This document shows, piece by piece, positions 9,620 through 17,846 of a stretch of DNA of 42,201 nt. Where the stretch lies: contig CAIOUR010000159.1 in the NCBI GenBank assembly GCA_903861575.1, forward strand, positions 1 to 42,201, in the 5' to 3' direction. Both the position numbers and the translations under genes were made by a program. This stretch comes from an uncultured beta proteobacterium. Its GTDB lineage: Bacteria > Pseudomonadota > Gammaproteobacteria > Burkholderiales > Burkholderiaceae_C. The notes under the pieces were generated by a model. The model made no database searches. It saw only the letters and a list, made by a program, of their open reading frames with translations, and was not told where the DNA came from. Positions within the stretch are counted from its first letter, which is position 1. Each line of letters starts with the position of its first letter.

Positions 9620-10830
9620 ACTGGCTGAACTGCTTTGCTGGCGGCAAGCAGTTGCGCAGCTGAATCCATACCGCGGGAGGCGCGCGGCCACCACTGTGAA
9701 AACGCGTCGCAGCGCCGTTCAACGACTGGAAACAGCGCAGGCGCAGCCTCACATGTCGCGAAGCCTGCGAGCCATGGGCTCAAATGGGGCTCGTCCACGC
9801 TGCTCACCGACCGCGCACCTCTCAGCGCAGTCGCCATAGCGGCAGCATCACCCTGCCAACGCAGCGTTACCATCTCTGCCATACGGCTAAGAACAAACGT
9901 CCACCGGCGCTCGCTCCAGGGCCAAACTTGGTGGAATTCGTTGAGCAAGACGCCCACAACCGCCGCGTCGGCGGGCAAATACGCGGGCAACTCCCCCAAA
10001 TTCCAAGGGTGCACCAACCAAACATCCCGGCCAGCAACAGCCAGACCATCGGGAGCCGTCCAACCAAATTTTGAGGGCGGTTCCTTCAAAACAGGCGGCT
10101 CAGTGCGTGGGGGCTCCGCATATGGCGCTTGGACCCCTTGGTGCTCACAAACCGTCGGATTTCGAGCAAGCTGGTCCAAGGCTTCGTAAGACTGGTCGAT
10201 GACACTGCCCTTGCTGTGCCATTCCGCGGGCGCGAACCGGGCGACGTTGTCCGCATTGAAAAGATAGGGTTTACGGCTGCCGGTACCGGCCACCCATTGC
10301 CAACTCAGGTGGTTGCTGGCGAGGTCACCGTCCAGCAAGTGGCCATAGAGCCAGTCCGCACCCACCCGCCAGTGCACCTTTCGCACATGTACGACATAGC
10401 TGGCCAGCCACATCCGGGCGTGGTTGTGCAGGTAGCCGGTGGCATACAAAGCACGAACCGCCATGTCGATGACCGGAACACCTGTTACGGCTCCCCGAAT
10501 GTCAGCAGGGAGTTGTTTCGCGTAAAACGCTTGCGGCAAGGGACCATCATGCAAGGACTCCAAAATTCCCGCACTGCGATGCTGCCAGACATGGCGAAAG
10601 TACGCCCGCCAGCCCAGTTCAAAGACCCACTTGTGCTGCACCCCCAGCGAATGCAGATCGTTCACCGCGGCGAGCACCTCAGGCGCGCTGATGAGACCAT
10701 GCGTGATGTATGGGGATAGTCGGCTTACGGATCCCTGCAACGCATTACGACTGCGCGCGTAGTCATGCGGGCGGACTGCCGCCGCACGCGCAAAAGCAGC
10801 TTCACGGGTAGGGGGAAATATGTCAGCCAT
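9616..10830 (-). CDS. Photolyase-like FAD-binding-domain protein lacking the N-terminal antenna domain
   Basis: PTREAAFARAAAVRPHDYARSRNALQGSVSRLSPYITHGLIS, FELGWRAYFRHVW, GVPVIDMAVRALYATGYLHNHARMWLASYVVH, GDLASNHLSWQWVAGTGSRKPYLFNADNV: photolyase/cryptochrome FAD domain. ATG at 10830 preferred over the track start. Confidence 0.88.
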   Translation of the reverse strand: MADIFPPTREAAFARAAAVRPHDYARSRNALQGSVSRLSPYITHGLISAPEVLAAVNDLHSLGVQHKWVFELGWRAYFRHVWQHRSAGILESLHDGPLPQAFYAKQLPADIRGAVTGVPVIDMAVRALYATGYLHNHARMWLASYVVHVRKVHWRVGADWLYGHLLDGDLASNHLSWQWVAGTGSRKPYLFNADNVARFAPAEWHSKGSVIDQSYEALDQLARNPTVCEHQGVQAPYAEPPRTEPPVLKEPPSKFGWTAPDGLAVAGRDVWLVHPWNLGELPAYLPADAAVVGVLLNEFHQVWPWSERRWTFVLSRMAEMVTLRWQGDAAAMATALRGARSVSSVDEPHLSPWLAGFATCEAAPALFPVVERRCDAFSQWWPRASRGMDSAAQLLAASKAVQPV

Positions 10831-10972
10831 GCTCACGTCCCTGCTGGGTATCCGCACACACAGGCCCGAATCCGGGCCATCCGCGCGGGCTGCCCATCAG
10901 CGTCAGCAGCCTCACCGGATGGCATGCAAAGGAAAATCTGAGCCACGAAAATGTCAACAAGAAGTTTCTCAT

Positions 10973-10984
10973 AAATTATAATTT
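10973..10984. promoter_or_regulatory. Palindromic AT-rich element with TATAAT on both strands in the divergent intergenic region
   Basis: AAATTATAATTT is a perfect 12-bp palindrome: TATAAT on + at 10977-10982 and on - at 10980-10975. It lies between divergent genes starting at 10830(-) and 11035(+). Confidence 0.45.
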
Positions 10985-11034
10985 CGGTGGTTAATTAAAA
11001 AAATCCAGTAAAAAACTATGCAAATAGGTCAAAA

Positions 11035-12030
11035 GTGAACAGAAAAACGTCGGGATACACCAATTTACACAAGATTGGGGCCGTGTCCACCCGCAGTGGC
11101 GTACCGGCACCAACGCTACGTGTCTGGGAGGCGCGGCACGGCACATTTGAGCCCACAAAGACCATGGGAAAACATCGCTTGTATTCGGACGAAGATGTCC
11201 TGAAAGCCACTCTGCTAAAGCGACTGATTGGCCAGGGACACGCCATCGGCGAGATTGGCAAACTAGGCACGCAAGCTCTGAGCGCGCTGCTCTTCGAGGC
11301 CAAAGCTGTGGAATGCAAGCCGCCCCTGCCGGATAGCGAGAGCGACGCGGTGTCAGTTGTTGTCATCGGACTGGCCCTGGCAAGCCGGATAGAGGCCAAG
11401 CGTTTCACGCTGAATTTCCAGAGCAATCTAGTGAAAGTCACGGGCGTTTTCAGTGACCTCGCCCATGCTCTAGCAGCCAAATCAGACAATCCGCCACAGG
11501 TGCTGCTGGTAAAGCTCAATTCTTTGCACGTCACGACCCAGCTTGATCTGCATGAAGCAGCGACGCACTGCGCAGCGCGGCAGGTGATTGTGCTCTACAA
11601 CTTTGCGCCGGAGAACGTGGTCGAATCGCTCAAAAGTGCTGGCGTTCTGGTACGGCGGGAGCCTATTTCTGACTCTGACTTGTCCGAGCTGATTCGATCT
11701 GCGGGCTCCAGATCAGCCGGCGTAGACACCAGTTCCTTGGCCACGCCAGAACGCGTTAAGCCTCGCCGATACAGCGAAGAGACACTTGTGATCGTAAGCA
11801 CCATGCCTTCGACAGTTGCGTGCGAATGCCCTCGCCATGTCGCAGAGATCATTTCCCAACTGGCAAGTTTTGAGCAATACAGCAAAGACTGCTTGAGCAG
11901 GTCCAAGGAGGATGCCGACCTTCACGCCTATCTCCACTCGGTTGCAGGATCAGCCCGCGTCCTATTCGAGGGCGCATTGCAAATCATCGCTGATTACGAA
12001 GGAATCGAACTGCGGCGGGAGGGCTTGTAA
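11035..12030 (+). CDS. MerR-family transcriptional regulator with CarH/LitR-like layout but no obvious B12 motif
   Basis: N-terminal YTNLHKIGAVSTRSGVPAPTLRVWEARHGTFEPTKTMGKHRLYSDEDVLKATLLKRLIGQGHAIGEI is a MerR wHTH. The middle resembles a Rossmann fold without DxHxxG. The C-terminus contains ACECPRHV. Confidence 0.85.
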   Translation: MNRKTSGYTNLHKIGAVSTRSGVPAPTLRVWEARHGTFEPTKTMGKHRLYSDEDVLKATLLKRLIGQGHAIGEIGKLGTQALSALLFEAKAVECKPPLPDSESDAVSVVVIGLALASRIEAKRFTLNFQSNLVKVTGVFSDLAHALAAKSDNPPQVLLVKLNSLHVTTQLDLHEAATHCAARQVIVLYNFAPENVVESLKSAGVLVRREPISDSDLSELIRSAGSRSAGVDTSSLATPERVKPRRYSEETLVIVSTMPSTVACECPRHVAEIISQLASFEQYSKDCLSRSKEDADLHAYLHSVAGSARVLFEGALQIIADYEGIELRREGL

Positions 12031-12032
12031 CG

Positions 12033-12404
12033 ATGCGGACGCTGAACGTCTTAGGGTCCGCATTAGTGCCCTGCTCCTACGATCCCCTGACAGGATATTT
12101 CCGAGATGGTTGCTGCAAGACGGATACGCACGACACCGGCAGCCACGTGATCTGCGCCAAAGTAACCCAGGAATTTTTGGATTTCTCCGCCACGGTGGGA
12201 AACGACTTGAGTACGCCCCGACCGGAGTACCGATTCTCTGGACTGAGCGCCGGCGACCGCTGGTGCCTGTGCGCGCGCAGGTGGCAACAGGCATGCCAGG
12301 CTGGGGTTGCACCCCCAGTCATCTTAGAAAGTACCCATGCCAGGGCACTCGATTTTGTGACGCTTGAAGCGCTGCAGGCCTGCGCATTGACTAAACCCGT
12401 TTGA
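12033..12404 (+). CDS. DUF2237-like protein
   Basis: NVLGSALVPCSYDPLTGYFRDGCCKTDTHDTGSHVICAKVTQEFLDFSATVGNDLSTPRPEYRFSGLSAGDRWCLCARRW reads as DUF2237 with conserved Cys. Starts 2 nt after the MerR stop. Confidence 0.82.
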   Translation: MRTLNVLGSALVPCSYDPLTGYFRDGCCKTDTHDTGSHVICAKVTQEFLDFSATVGNDLSTPRPEYRFSGLSAGDRWCLCARRWQQACQAGVAPPVILESTHARALDFVTLEALQACALTKPV

Positions 12405-12416
12405 CCGCGAATCCGG

Positions 12417-12608
12417 ATGAGCACACCCACTTCATTTAAAGGCAATAAGCGCGCGCTACCCAGCAAACCCTGCACAGCTTGTGGCCGCGACATGACGTGG
12501 CGCAAAGCGTGGGCAAAGAATTGGGAGCAGGTTTTATATTGCTCGCAGGCTTGCCGTAGCCGTAAGACTCGTCAACCCGCAACGCCCGTCAACCCGGTGG
12601 CACCATGA
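12417..12608 (+). CDS. DUF2256-like small zinc-ribbon protein
   Basis: 63 aa; KPCTACGRDMTWRKAWAKNWEQVLYCSQACRSRK with CxxC...CxxxC. Confidence 0.85.
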   Translation: MSTPTSFKGNKRALPSKPCTACGRDMTWRKAWAKNWEQVLYCSQACRSRKTRQPATPVNPVAP

Positions 12609-13042
12609 AAACGATACGACGTCCCTTGCCGCGATCTGCCCAGGTATTGGGCTACGCGGGGCTTATTCCGTTTGTTGTATTAGCAACGGTGGCGTACGCC
12701 ATGGACGCCCCGGAGCAAGGTCTAGCCTCATTCGCTATGCGTGCTTATGCCGCAACCATCATCAGTTTCCTGGGTGCCATCCATTGGGGTCTCGCCATGC
12801 GTCAATCACAGCCCAACAGGTGGTTACTCTGGTGGGGCATTACGCCAAGCTTAGTCGCATGGGTGTCTTTGCTGGTCATGCCATTGGCTGGGTCATTCAT
12901 CCTCGCCGCAACGCTATGGCTTTGCTATTCGGTTGACAGGCGGGTTTACCCACTGTTCGGGTTGCAAGCTTGGCTTCGCATGCGACTGGTGCTGACGGCG
13001 GTTGCCAGTGTGTCCTGCCTGGTTGTCAGCGGTATCCTTTAA
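12605..13042 (+). CDS. DUF3429-like membrane protein
   Basis: Several hydrophobic helices; LGYAGLIPFVVLA...AYAATIISFLGAIHWGLAM. ATGA overlap with the DUF2256-like gene. Confidence 0.82.
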   Translation: MKTIRRPLPRSAQVLGYAGLIPFVVLATVAYAMDAPEQGLASFAMRAYAATIISFLGAIHWGLAMRQSQPNRWLLWWGITPSLVAWVSLLVMPLAGSFILAATLWLCYSVDRRVYPLFGLQAWLRMRLVLTAVASVSCLVVSGIL

Positions 13043-13043
13043 C

Positions 13044-14606
13044 GTGAAAATCGCGTTACGACATCTGGTAATCGTGCTGGGTGACCAGCTCAACGAAGAT
13101 GCCACGGCGCTAGCCGATTTCGATACGGAACAAGATGCCGTCTGGATGGCAGAGGTGGCCGAAGAATCCACCCACGTACCATCGTCCAAGCAGCGAACCA
13201 CCGTATTTTTAAGCGCAATGCGACACTTTGCGGAACGCCTGCAGCGACGGGGCATACCGCTGCAATACACCAAGCTGGACGCACCCGATAACGCCGGCAC
13301 ACTGGCGGGCGAGTTGGAGAAATGCCTATTGGGTAACCGTCCGGACAGGTTGGTTATGACTGCGCCCGGTGATTGGCGGGTGCTGAACGTAATGCGCCAA
13401 ATGGCGGCAAAACACGGGGTTACGCTGGAAGTTCGCGATGACCACCACTTTTTTTGCACCGTCAGGGACTTCGCAGCGCACGCGAAGGGACGTAAGCAAT
13501 TGCGCATGGAGTTCTTCTACCGCGAGATGCGAAAGCGTACAGGCGTTCTCATGGACGGCACGGTGCCTGTCGGCGGGCAATGGAACTTTGATACCGACAA
13601 TCGGGCTAGTTTCGGAAAAAGCGGCCCGGGATCGGTCCCTGGACCCAGCCGCTTCCAGCCGGATGCGATCACCCTGGAAGTTATCGCTCTCGTGAACCGG
13701 CGCTTTCCTCACCACCCAGGATCGGTAGACCTGTTCGGGTGGCCTGTTGACCGGGAGCAGGCATTACAAGCATTGAATGATTTCATCCGAAATAGGCTGC
13801 CGCAATTTGGGATGTACCAGGATGCCATGTGGGATGGCGAAGCGTGGCTATTTCACTCCCATATTGCGAGCGCTTTGAACTTGAAACTGCTCAACCCACG
13901 GGAAGTGGTTGCAGCGGCCGAAAGCGCATACGCCAAGTGCGACGCGCCGCTTGCCGCCGTTGAAGGGTTTATCCGACAAATTCTGGGCTGGCGGGAATAT
14001 GTGCGTGGGATCTACTGGACGCGCATGCCAAGCTATGCGCACAGCAATGCACTGAATGCCCGACAACCCCTGCCGGCGTGGTATTGGACCGGTGACACAA
14101 ACATGTCTTGCATGCGCGACGCCATCCACCAAACGCTCACGCATGGCTACGCACATCACATACAACGCCTGATGGTCACGGGCCTGTATGCCTTACTGCT
14201 AGGGGTGGAGCCGCAGCAGGTTCACCAGTGGTATCTGTCCGTGTACGTGGATGCGGTCGAGTGGGTTGAGCTGCCCAACACAGTGGGGATGAGTCAATTC
14301 GCCGACGGTGGAATCATGGCCAGCAAGCCCTACGTTGCCAGCGGTAAATATATTGACCGCATGAGCAACTATTGCAAGACCTGCCCGTTCAACCCTGCGC
14401 AGGCTACCGGCCCCACAGCATGCCCCTTCACTGCGCTGTATTGGGATTTCCTGGATCGACATTCGGAATCTCTGGCAAAGAACCCCAGGATGTTGATGCA
14501 GCTCAAAAACCTCAATAGGCTCAGCATTTCCGAGCGCGCGGCGATCTCCGCGCAAGCCCAAACGTACCGCACACCTCTGATGGCCCTTGCGGACAACCAG
14601 TGGTGA
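13044..14606 (+). CDS. Cryptochrome/deoxyribodipyrimidine photolyase-related protein, FeS type (PhrB/FeS-BCP-like)
   Basis: LRHLVIVLGDQLNEDATALADFDTEQDAVWMAEVAEE N-terminus; four candidate cluster cysteines in MSCMRDAI and NYCKTCPFNPAQATGPTACPF. GTG at 13044 follows the DUF3429 stop. Confidence 0.93.
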   Translation: MKIALRHLVIVLGDQLNEDATALADFDTEQDAVWMAEVAEESTHVPSSKQRTTVFLSAMRHFAERLQRRGIPLQYTKLDAPDNAGTLAGELEKCLLGNRPDRLVMTAPGDWRVLNVMRQMAAKHGVTLEVRDDHHFFCTVRDFAAHAKGRKQLRMEFFYREMRKRTGVLMDGTVPVGGQWNFDTDNRASFGKSGPGSVPGPSRFQPDAITLEVIALVNRRFPHHPGSVDLFGWPVDREQALQALNDFIRNRLPQFGMYQDAMWDGEAWLFHSHIASALNLKLLNPREVVAAAESAYAKCDAPLAAVEGFIRQILGWREYVRGIYWTRMPSYAHSNALNARQPLPAWYWTGDTNMSCMRDAIHQTLTHGYAHHIQRLMVTGLYALLLGVEPQQVHQWYLSVYVDAVEWVELPNTVGMSQFADGGIMASKPYVASGKYIDRMSNYCKTCPFNPAQATGPTACPFTALYWDFLDRHSESLAKNPRMLMQLKNLNRLSISERAAISAQAQTYRTPLMALADNQW

Positions 14607-14610
14607 GTCA

Positions 14611-15075
14611 CTACTTAGACGCCGGTTGATTTTTTAATTTGTAAGCGTTGATTGCCTGCTTCAGATCACGGTACTCTTCGCAACTGATGAAACACAATTT
14701 GTCCAATCTCAGTAGCAACTGCTCGGCGCCGGGCAGATCGCTACGAAGCAATAACAACTGACCGTAGTATTCAAGCGCGCCCTTGTGTTTGGGGTCAATC
14801 CTGAGCGCCTCCTGGTAATACATTTCCGCTGCATCCAGATCTGCGGGTTCCTTTTTTCGGTTGGCGTAGCCCATGAGGTTGTTCCAGTCCGCCGAAGCAG
14901 ATTGGTTAGATGCTTGCAACACTGTTATTGCCTTATCAAAGTTCTTAGCGTTCACAGCCTTGCGGGCATCGGCCAACCACGCAGGTACTACCTCCTTGGG
15001 GATCGAATCTCCCGCGTGGACGCCTAGAAAACCAGTAAGCGAGAGACCTATCAGAGCGGCTTTTATCGAAAACAT
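14611..15075 (-). CDS. Secreted TPR-containing protein
   Basis: Signal peptide MFSIKAALIGLSLTGFLGVHAGDS; AVNAKNFDKAITVLQASN; LDAAEMYYQEALRIDPKHKGALEYYGQLLL. Confidence 0.78.
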   Translation of the reverse strand: MFSIKAALIGLSLTGFLGVHAGDSIPKEVVPAWLADARKAVNAKNFDKAITVLQASNQSASADWNNLMGYANRKKEPADLDAAEMYYQEALRIDPKHKGALEYYGQLLLLRSDLPGAEQLLLRLDKLCFISCEEYRDLKQAINAYKLKNQPASK

Positions 15076-15151
15076 GATGTCACCCTTTCCGTGAGTATGG
15101 GACCTGTAGCGCTGCTGATGGATTATTGGTGTTCGCGGTCTGCTCCGCCAC

Positions 15152-16078
15152 TCAAGGGTAAATATCCTTAAATTTTTGCTGATAAGCCAGCGCCAAGCGA
15201 AAAGTTTCAAGTTGTATTGCTACGGTTTCTTCAATACGTACACCGTAGCCACCGGCCATTAGGAGAACCAAGGGAATATGTCGTGCAAAGCACCATTGAA
15301 ACACGCGCTCATCACGCAGATGCATACCGCCGGGCGTAAGCTTGAGGCGCCCCAGACGATCGCCCTCGAATGGATCCGCGCCAGCCAGGAAAAACACCAA
15401 ATCAGGGGTACAACGCGCATCCAGATTCAGCAAAGCCATATCCAAGGCAGCCAGATAGTCCGCGTCGCCACATCCGTCCGGCAAACCCACATCGATATCG
15501 CCTGCTTCTTTGCGAAACGGAAAATTTTTTTCACCATGCAAGGACAGCGTGAATACGCTGCTGTCACCCTGAAAGATCCGTGCAGTCCCGTTCCCCTGAT
15601 GAACATCGAGGTCAATCACCGCAACCTGTAGCGACTTACCCTCACGCGCCTTGTGCGCTTGAAGTACGCGCGCGGCTACGGCTACGTCATTGAACACACA
15701 GAATCCACCGCCCTTGTCGGCGTAGGCATGGTGGGTACCACCGGCCAAACTGGCGCCGACACCCCTACGAAGCGCCGAACGCGCCGCAGCCACCGTGGCC
15801 CCGACCGAGTGGCGCGCACGCTCGGCCATCGCCACGCTCCACGGGAACCCTATCTCACGCATCACAGTCGTAGCCATGGTTCCGTTAGCAATAGCCTCGA
15901 CATACGCCGAGGTATGCACCAGTTTCAACTCAGCATCGCTAGCCCTAGGTGCCTGTAGCAGTTGCACAGCAGGAAGATGGCGCGCCACAGCGTCTCTCAG
16001 CATCGCATACTTCGCCATTGGGAATCGGTGCCCCTGCGGCAAGGGAAGCACGAACTGATCGCTATAAAAAGCCTGCAT
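15152..16078 (-). CDS. Histone deacetylase family protein (class IV-like deacetylase)
   Basis: LAGGTHHAYADKGGGFCVFNDVAVAARVLQ, VAVIDLDVHQGNGTARIF, FFLAGADPFEGDRLGRLKLT, LLMAGGYG. Confidence 0.92.
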   Translation of the reverse strand: MQAFYSDQFVLPLPQGHRFPMAKYAMLRDAVARHLPAVQLLQAPRASDAELKLVHTSAYVEAIANGTMATTVMREIGFPWSVAMAERARHSVGATVAAARSALRRGVGASLAGGTHHAYADKGGGFCVFNDVAVAARVLQAHKAREGKSLQVAVIDLDVHQGNGTARIFQGDSSVFTLSLHGEKNFPFRKEAGDIDVGLPDGCGDADYLAALDMALLNLDARCTPDLVFFLAGADPFEGDRLGRLKLTPGGMHLRDERVFQWCFARHIPLVLLMAGGYGVRIEETVAIQLETFRLALAYQQKFKDIYP

Positions 16079-16150
16079 ACCTAGGGGTCCGCCATCACGG
16101 CAATGGCGGTCCAAGTACCCCCACGGTGGGTACCATGGCGCGCCACGCAG

Positions 16151-17746
16151 TCAGGCCATTTCCCGCTCTTGCACAACCGTGGAATTGGTGACAGGTGTAC
16201 GAATCAAGTAGTCGAAAGCACTGAGCGCCGCTTTCGCGCCCTCTCCGGCTGCAATCACTATCTGCTTGAAAGGGACTGTGGTCACGTCGCCCGCGGCAAA
16301 TACGCCCGCCACATTGGTCTGGCATTTGGCATCCACCACAATTTCTCCATACCTGCTCAGCTCAATGCTTCCTTTAAGAAACTCGGTGTTGGGAATAAGT
16401 CCAATTTGAACGAATACGCCTTCCAGCGCCACGTCCTGCAAAAGACCCGTGACTCGGTCTTTATAACGCAACCCATTCACCTTCTGTCCATCACCGGTGA
16501 TTTCGGTTGTCTGCGCGTTCACATGGACGCTCACGTTGGGCAAGCTTCTGAGCTTGCTTACCAGGACTGCATCGGCTTTGAGAGCGTCTGCGAATTCAAC
16601 CAAAGTCACGTGCTGCACCAGCCCGGCCAAATCGATAGCTGCCTCGACGCCGGAATTGCCACCCCCGATTACCGCCACACGCTTACCCTTAAACAGCGGG
16701 CCGTCGCAGTGCGGGCAATAAGCAACGCCTTTATTTTTGTAGAGCTCTTCGCCGGGAACGTTGACATTGCGCCAGCGTGCACCGGTAGACAGAACCACAC
16801 TGCGCGCACGCAAAACACCCCCGTTTTCCATGTGCACCTGCAAGAGGCCACCTGGCTCAGTTGCTGGAACAATTTTTTCCGCACGCTGCAGGTTCATGAT
16901 GTCGACCTCATAGTGCCGGACCTGACTTTCCAACGCAGCGGCAAACTTGGGACCATCCGTTTCCAAAACTGAAATGTAATTCTCGATGGCCATCGTATCG
17001 TTGGTTTGGCCACCAAAACGCTCTGCGGCCAGGCCGACACGAATGCCCTTTCTCGCCGCGTACACCGCAGCCGCCGCACCCGCGGGTCCGCCGCCGACAA
17101 TCAACATGTCGAATGGATCTTTCTCGCTCAACTTTTGGGCCTCGCGCCCCTCAGAACCCACATCGAGGCGCGCTAGCATTTCTTCCAGGCTCATGCGCCC
17201 AGCACCGAAAACCTGGTCGTTTAAATAGACCATAGGCACGGCCATCACTTGGCGCGCATCGACTTCCGCCTGGTTCAAACCGCCGTCTATGACGGTTGTA
17301 TCGATGAGCGGGTTGTAAATCGCCATCAAAGTCGCCGCCTGCACAACGTCGGGGCAGTTGTGGCAAGACAAGGACATGTACACCTCGAGCTTCAGCGTGG
17401 CGTCAAGCCCTTTGATCTGCTCAAGTACCTCTGGCTCCACTTTAGGCGGATGACCACCCGTCCAAAGCAAGGCCAAAACCAACGACGTAAATTCGTGACC
17501 CAAGGGAATAGCTGCGAAACGCACACCACGCGATTCCCCTGCCTTGGCAACCACAAATGATGGGCAGCGCAGATCCGAGCCCGACTCATCGACGCTGACT
17601 TTTTCGGACAGTTCAGCGATTTCTTGCAACAGTTCACGCAACTCCGCACTCTTATCGCTAGCGTCCAAGGTGGCAATCAAGCGTATAGGGGTCCGCAAGT
17701 TTTGCAAATAGGCTTGCAGTTGGGTTTTCATGGCGGCGTCAAGCAT
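16151..17746 (-). CDS. ahpF: Alkyl hydroperoxide reductase subunit F
   Basis: N-terminal thioredoxin-like region with [13 protein letters not shown] motif [21 protein letters not shown]; redox CPHCDGP; C-terminal [36 protein letters not shown]. Confidence 0.95.
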   Translation of the reverse strand: MLDAAMKTQLQAYLQNLRTPIRLIATLDASDKSAELRELLQEIAELSEKVSVDESGSDLRCPSFVVAKAGESRGVRFAAIPLGHEFTSLVLALLWTGGHPPKVEPEVLEQIKGLDATLKLEVYMSLSCHNCPDVVQAATLMAIYNPLIDTTVIDGGLNQAEVDARQVMAVPMVYLNDQVFGAGRMSLEEMLARLDVGSEGREAQKLSEKDPFDMLIVGGGPAGAAAAVYAARKGIRVGLAAERFGGQTNDTMAIENYISVLETDGPKFAAALESQVRHYEVDIMNLQRAEKIVPATEPGGLLQVHMENGGVLRARSVVLSTGARWRNVNVPGEELYKNKGVAYCPHCDGPLFKGKRVAVIGGGNSGVEAAIDLAGLVQHVTLVEFADALKADAVLVSKLRSLPNVSVHVNAQTTEITGDGQKVNGLRYKDRVTGLLQDVALEGVFVQIGLIPNTEFLKGSIELSRYGEIVVDAKCQTNVAGVFAAGDVTTVPFKQIVIAAGEGAKAALSAFDYLIRTPVTNSTVVQEREMA

Positions 17747-17846
17747 GTAATTTCCTATGAGTTCCAGTGATTCGGGTAGGGCCAGCTTGCCTTTTGGGCG
17801 CTGAAGGGGTGCGGCAGACGCACCCCATTTTCCGCATGTTCCCGCG

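Noticed and set aside
9132-9839. Plus-strand ORFs of 64-155 aa in the gap beside the photolyase-like gene
   Set aside because: No protein-like pattern; the minus-strand frameshifted reading explains the region better.
11018-11038. Six-codon leader ORF ATGCAAATAGGTCAAAAGTGA overlapping the MerR GTG start
   Set aside because: Too short to distinguish from chance; no repeated regulatory codons and no attenuator hairpin.
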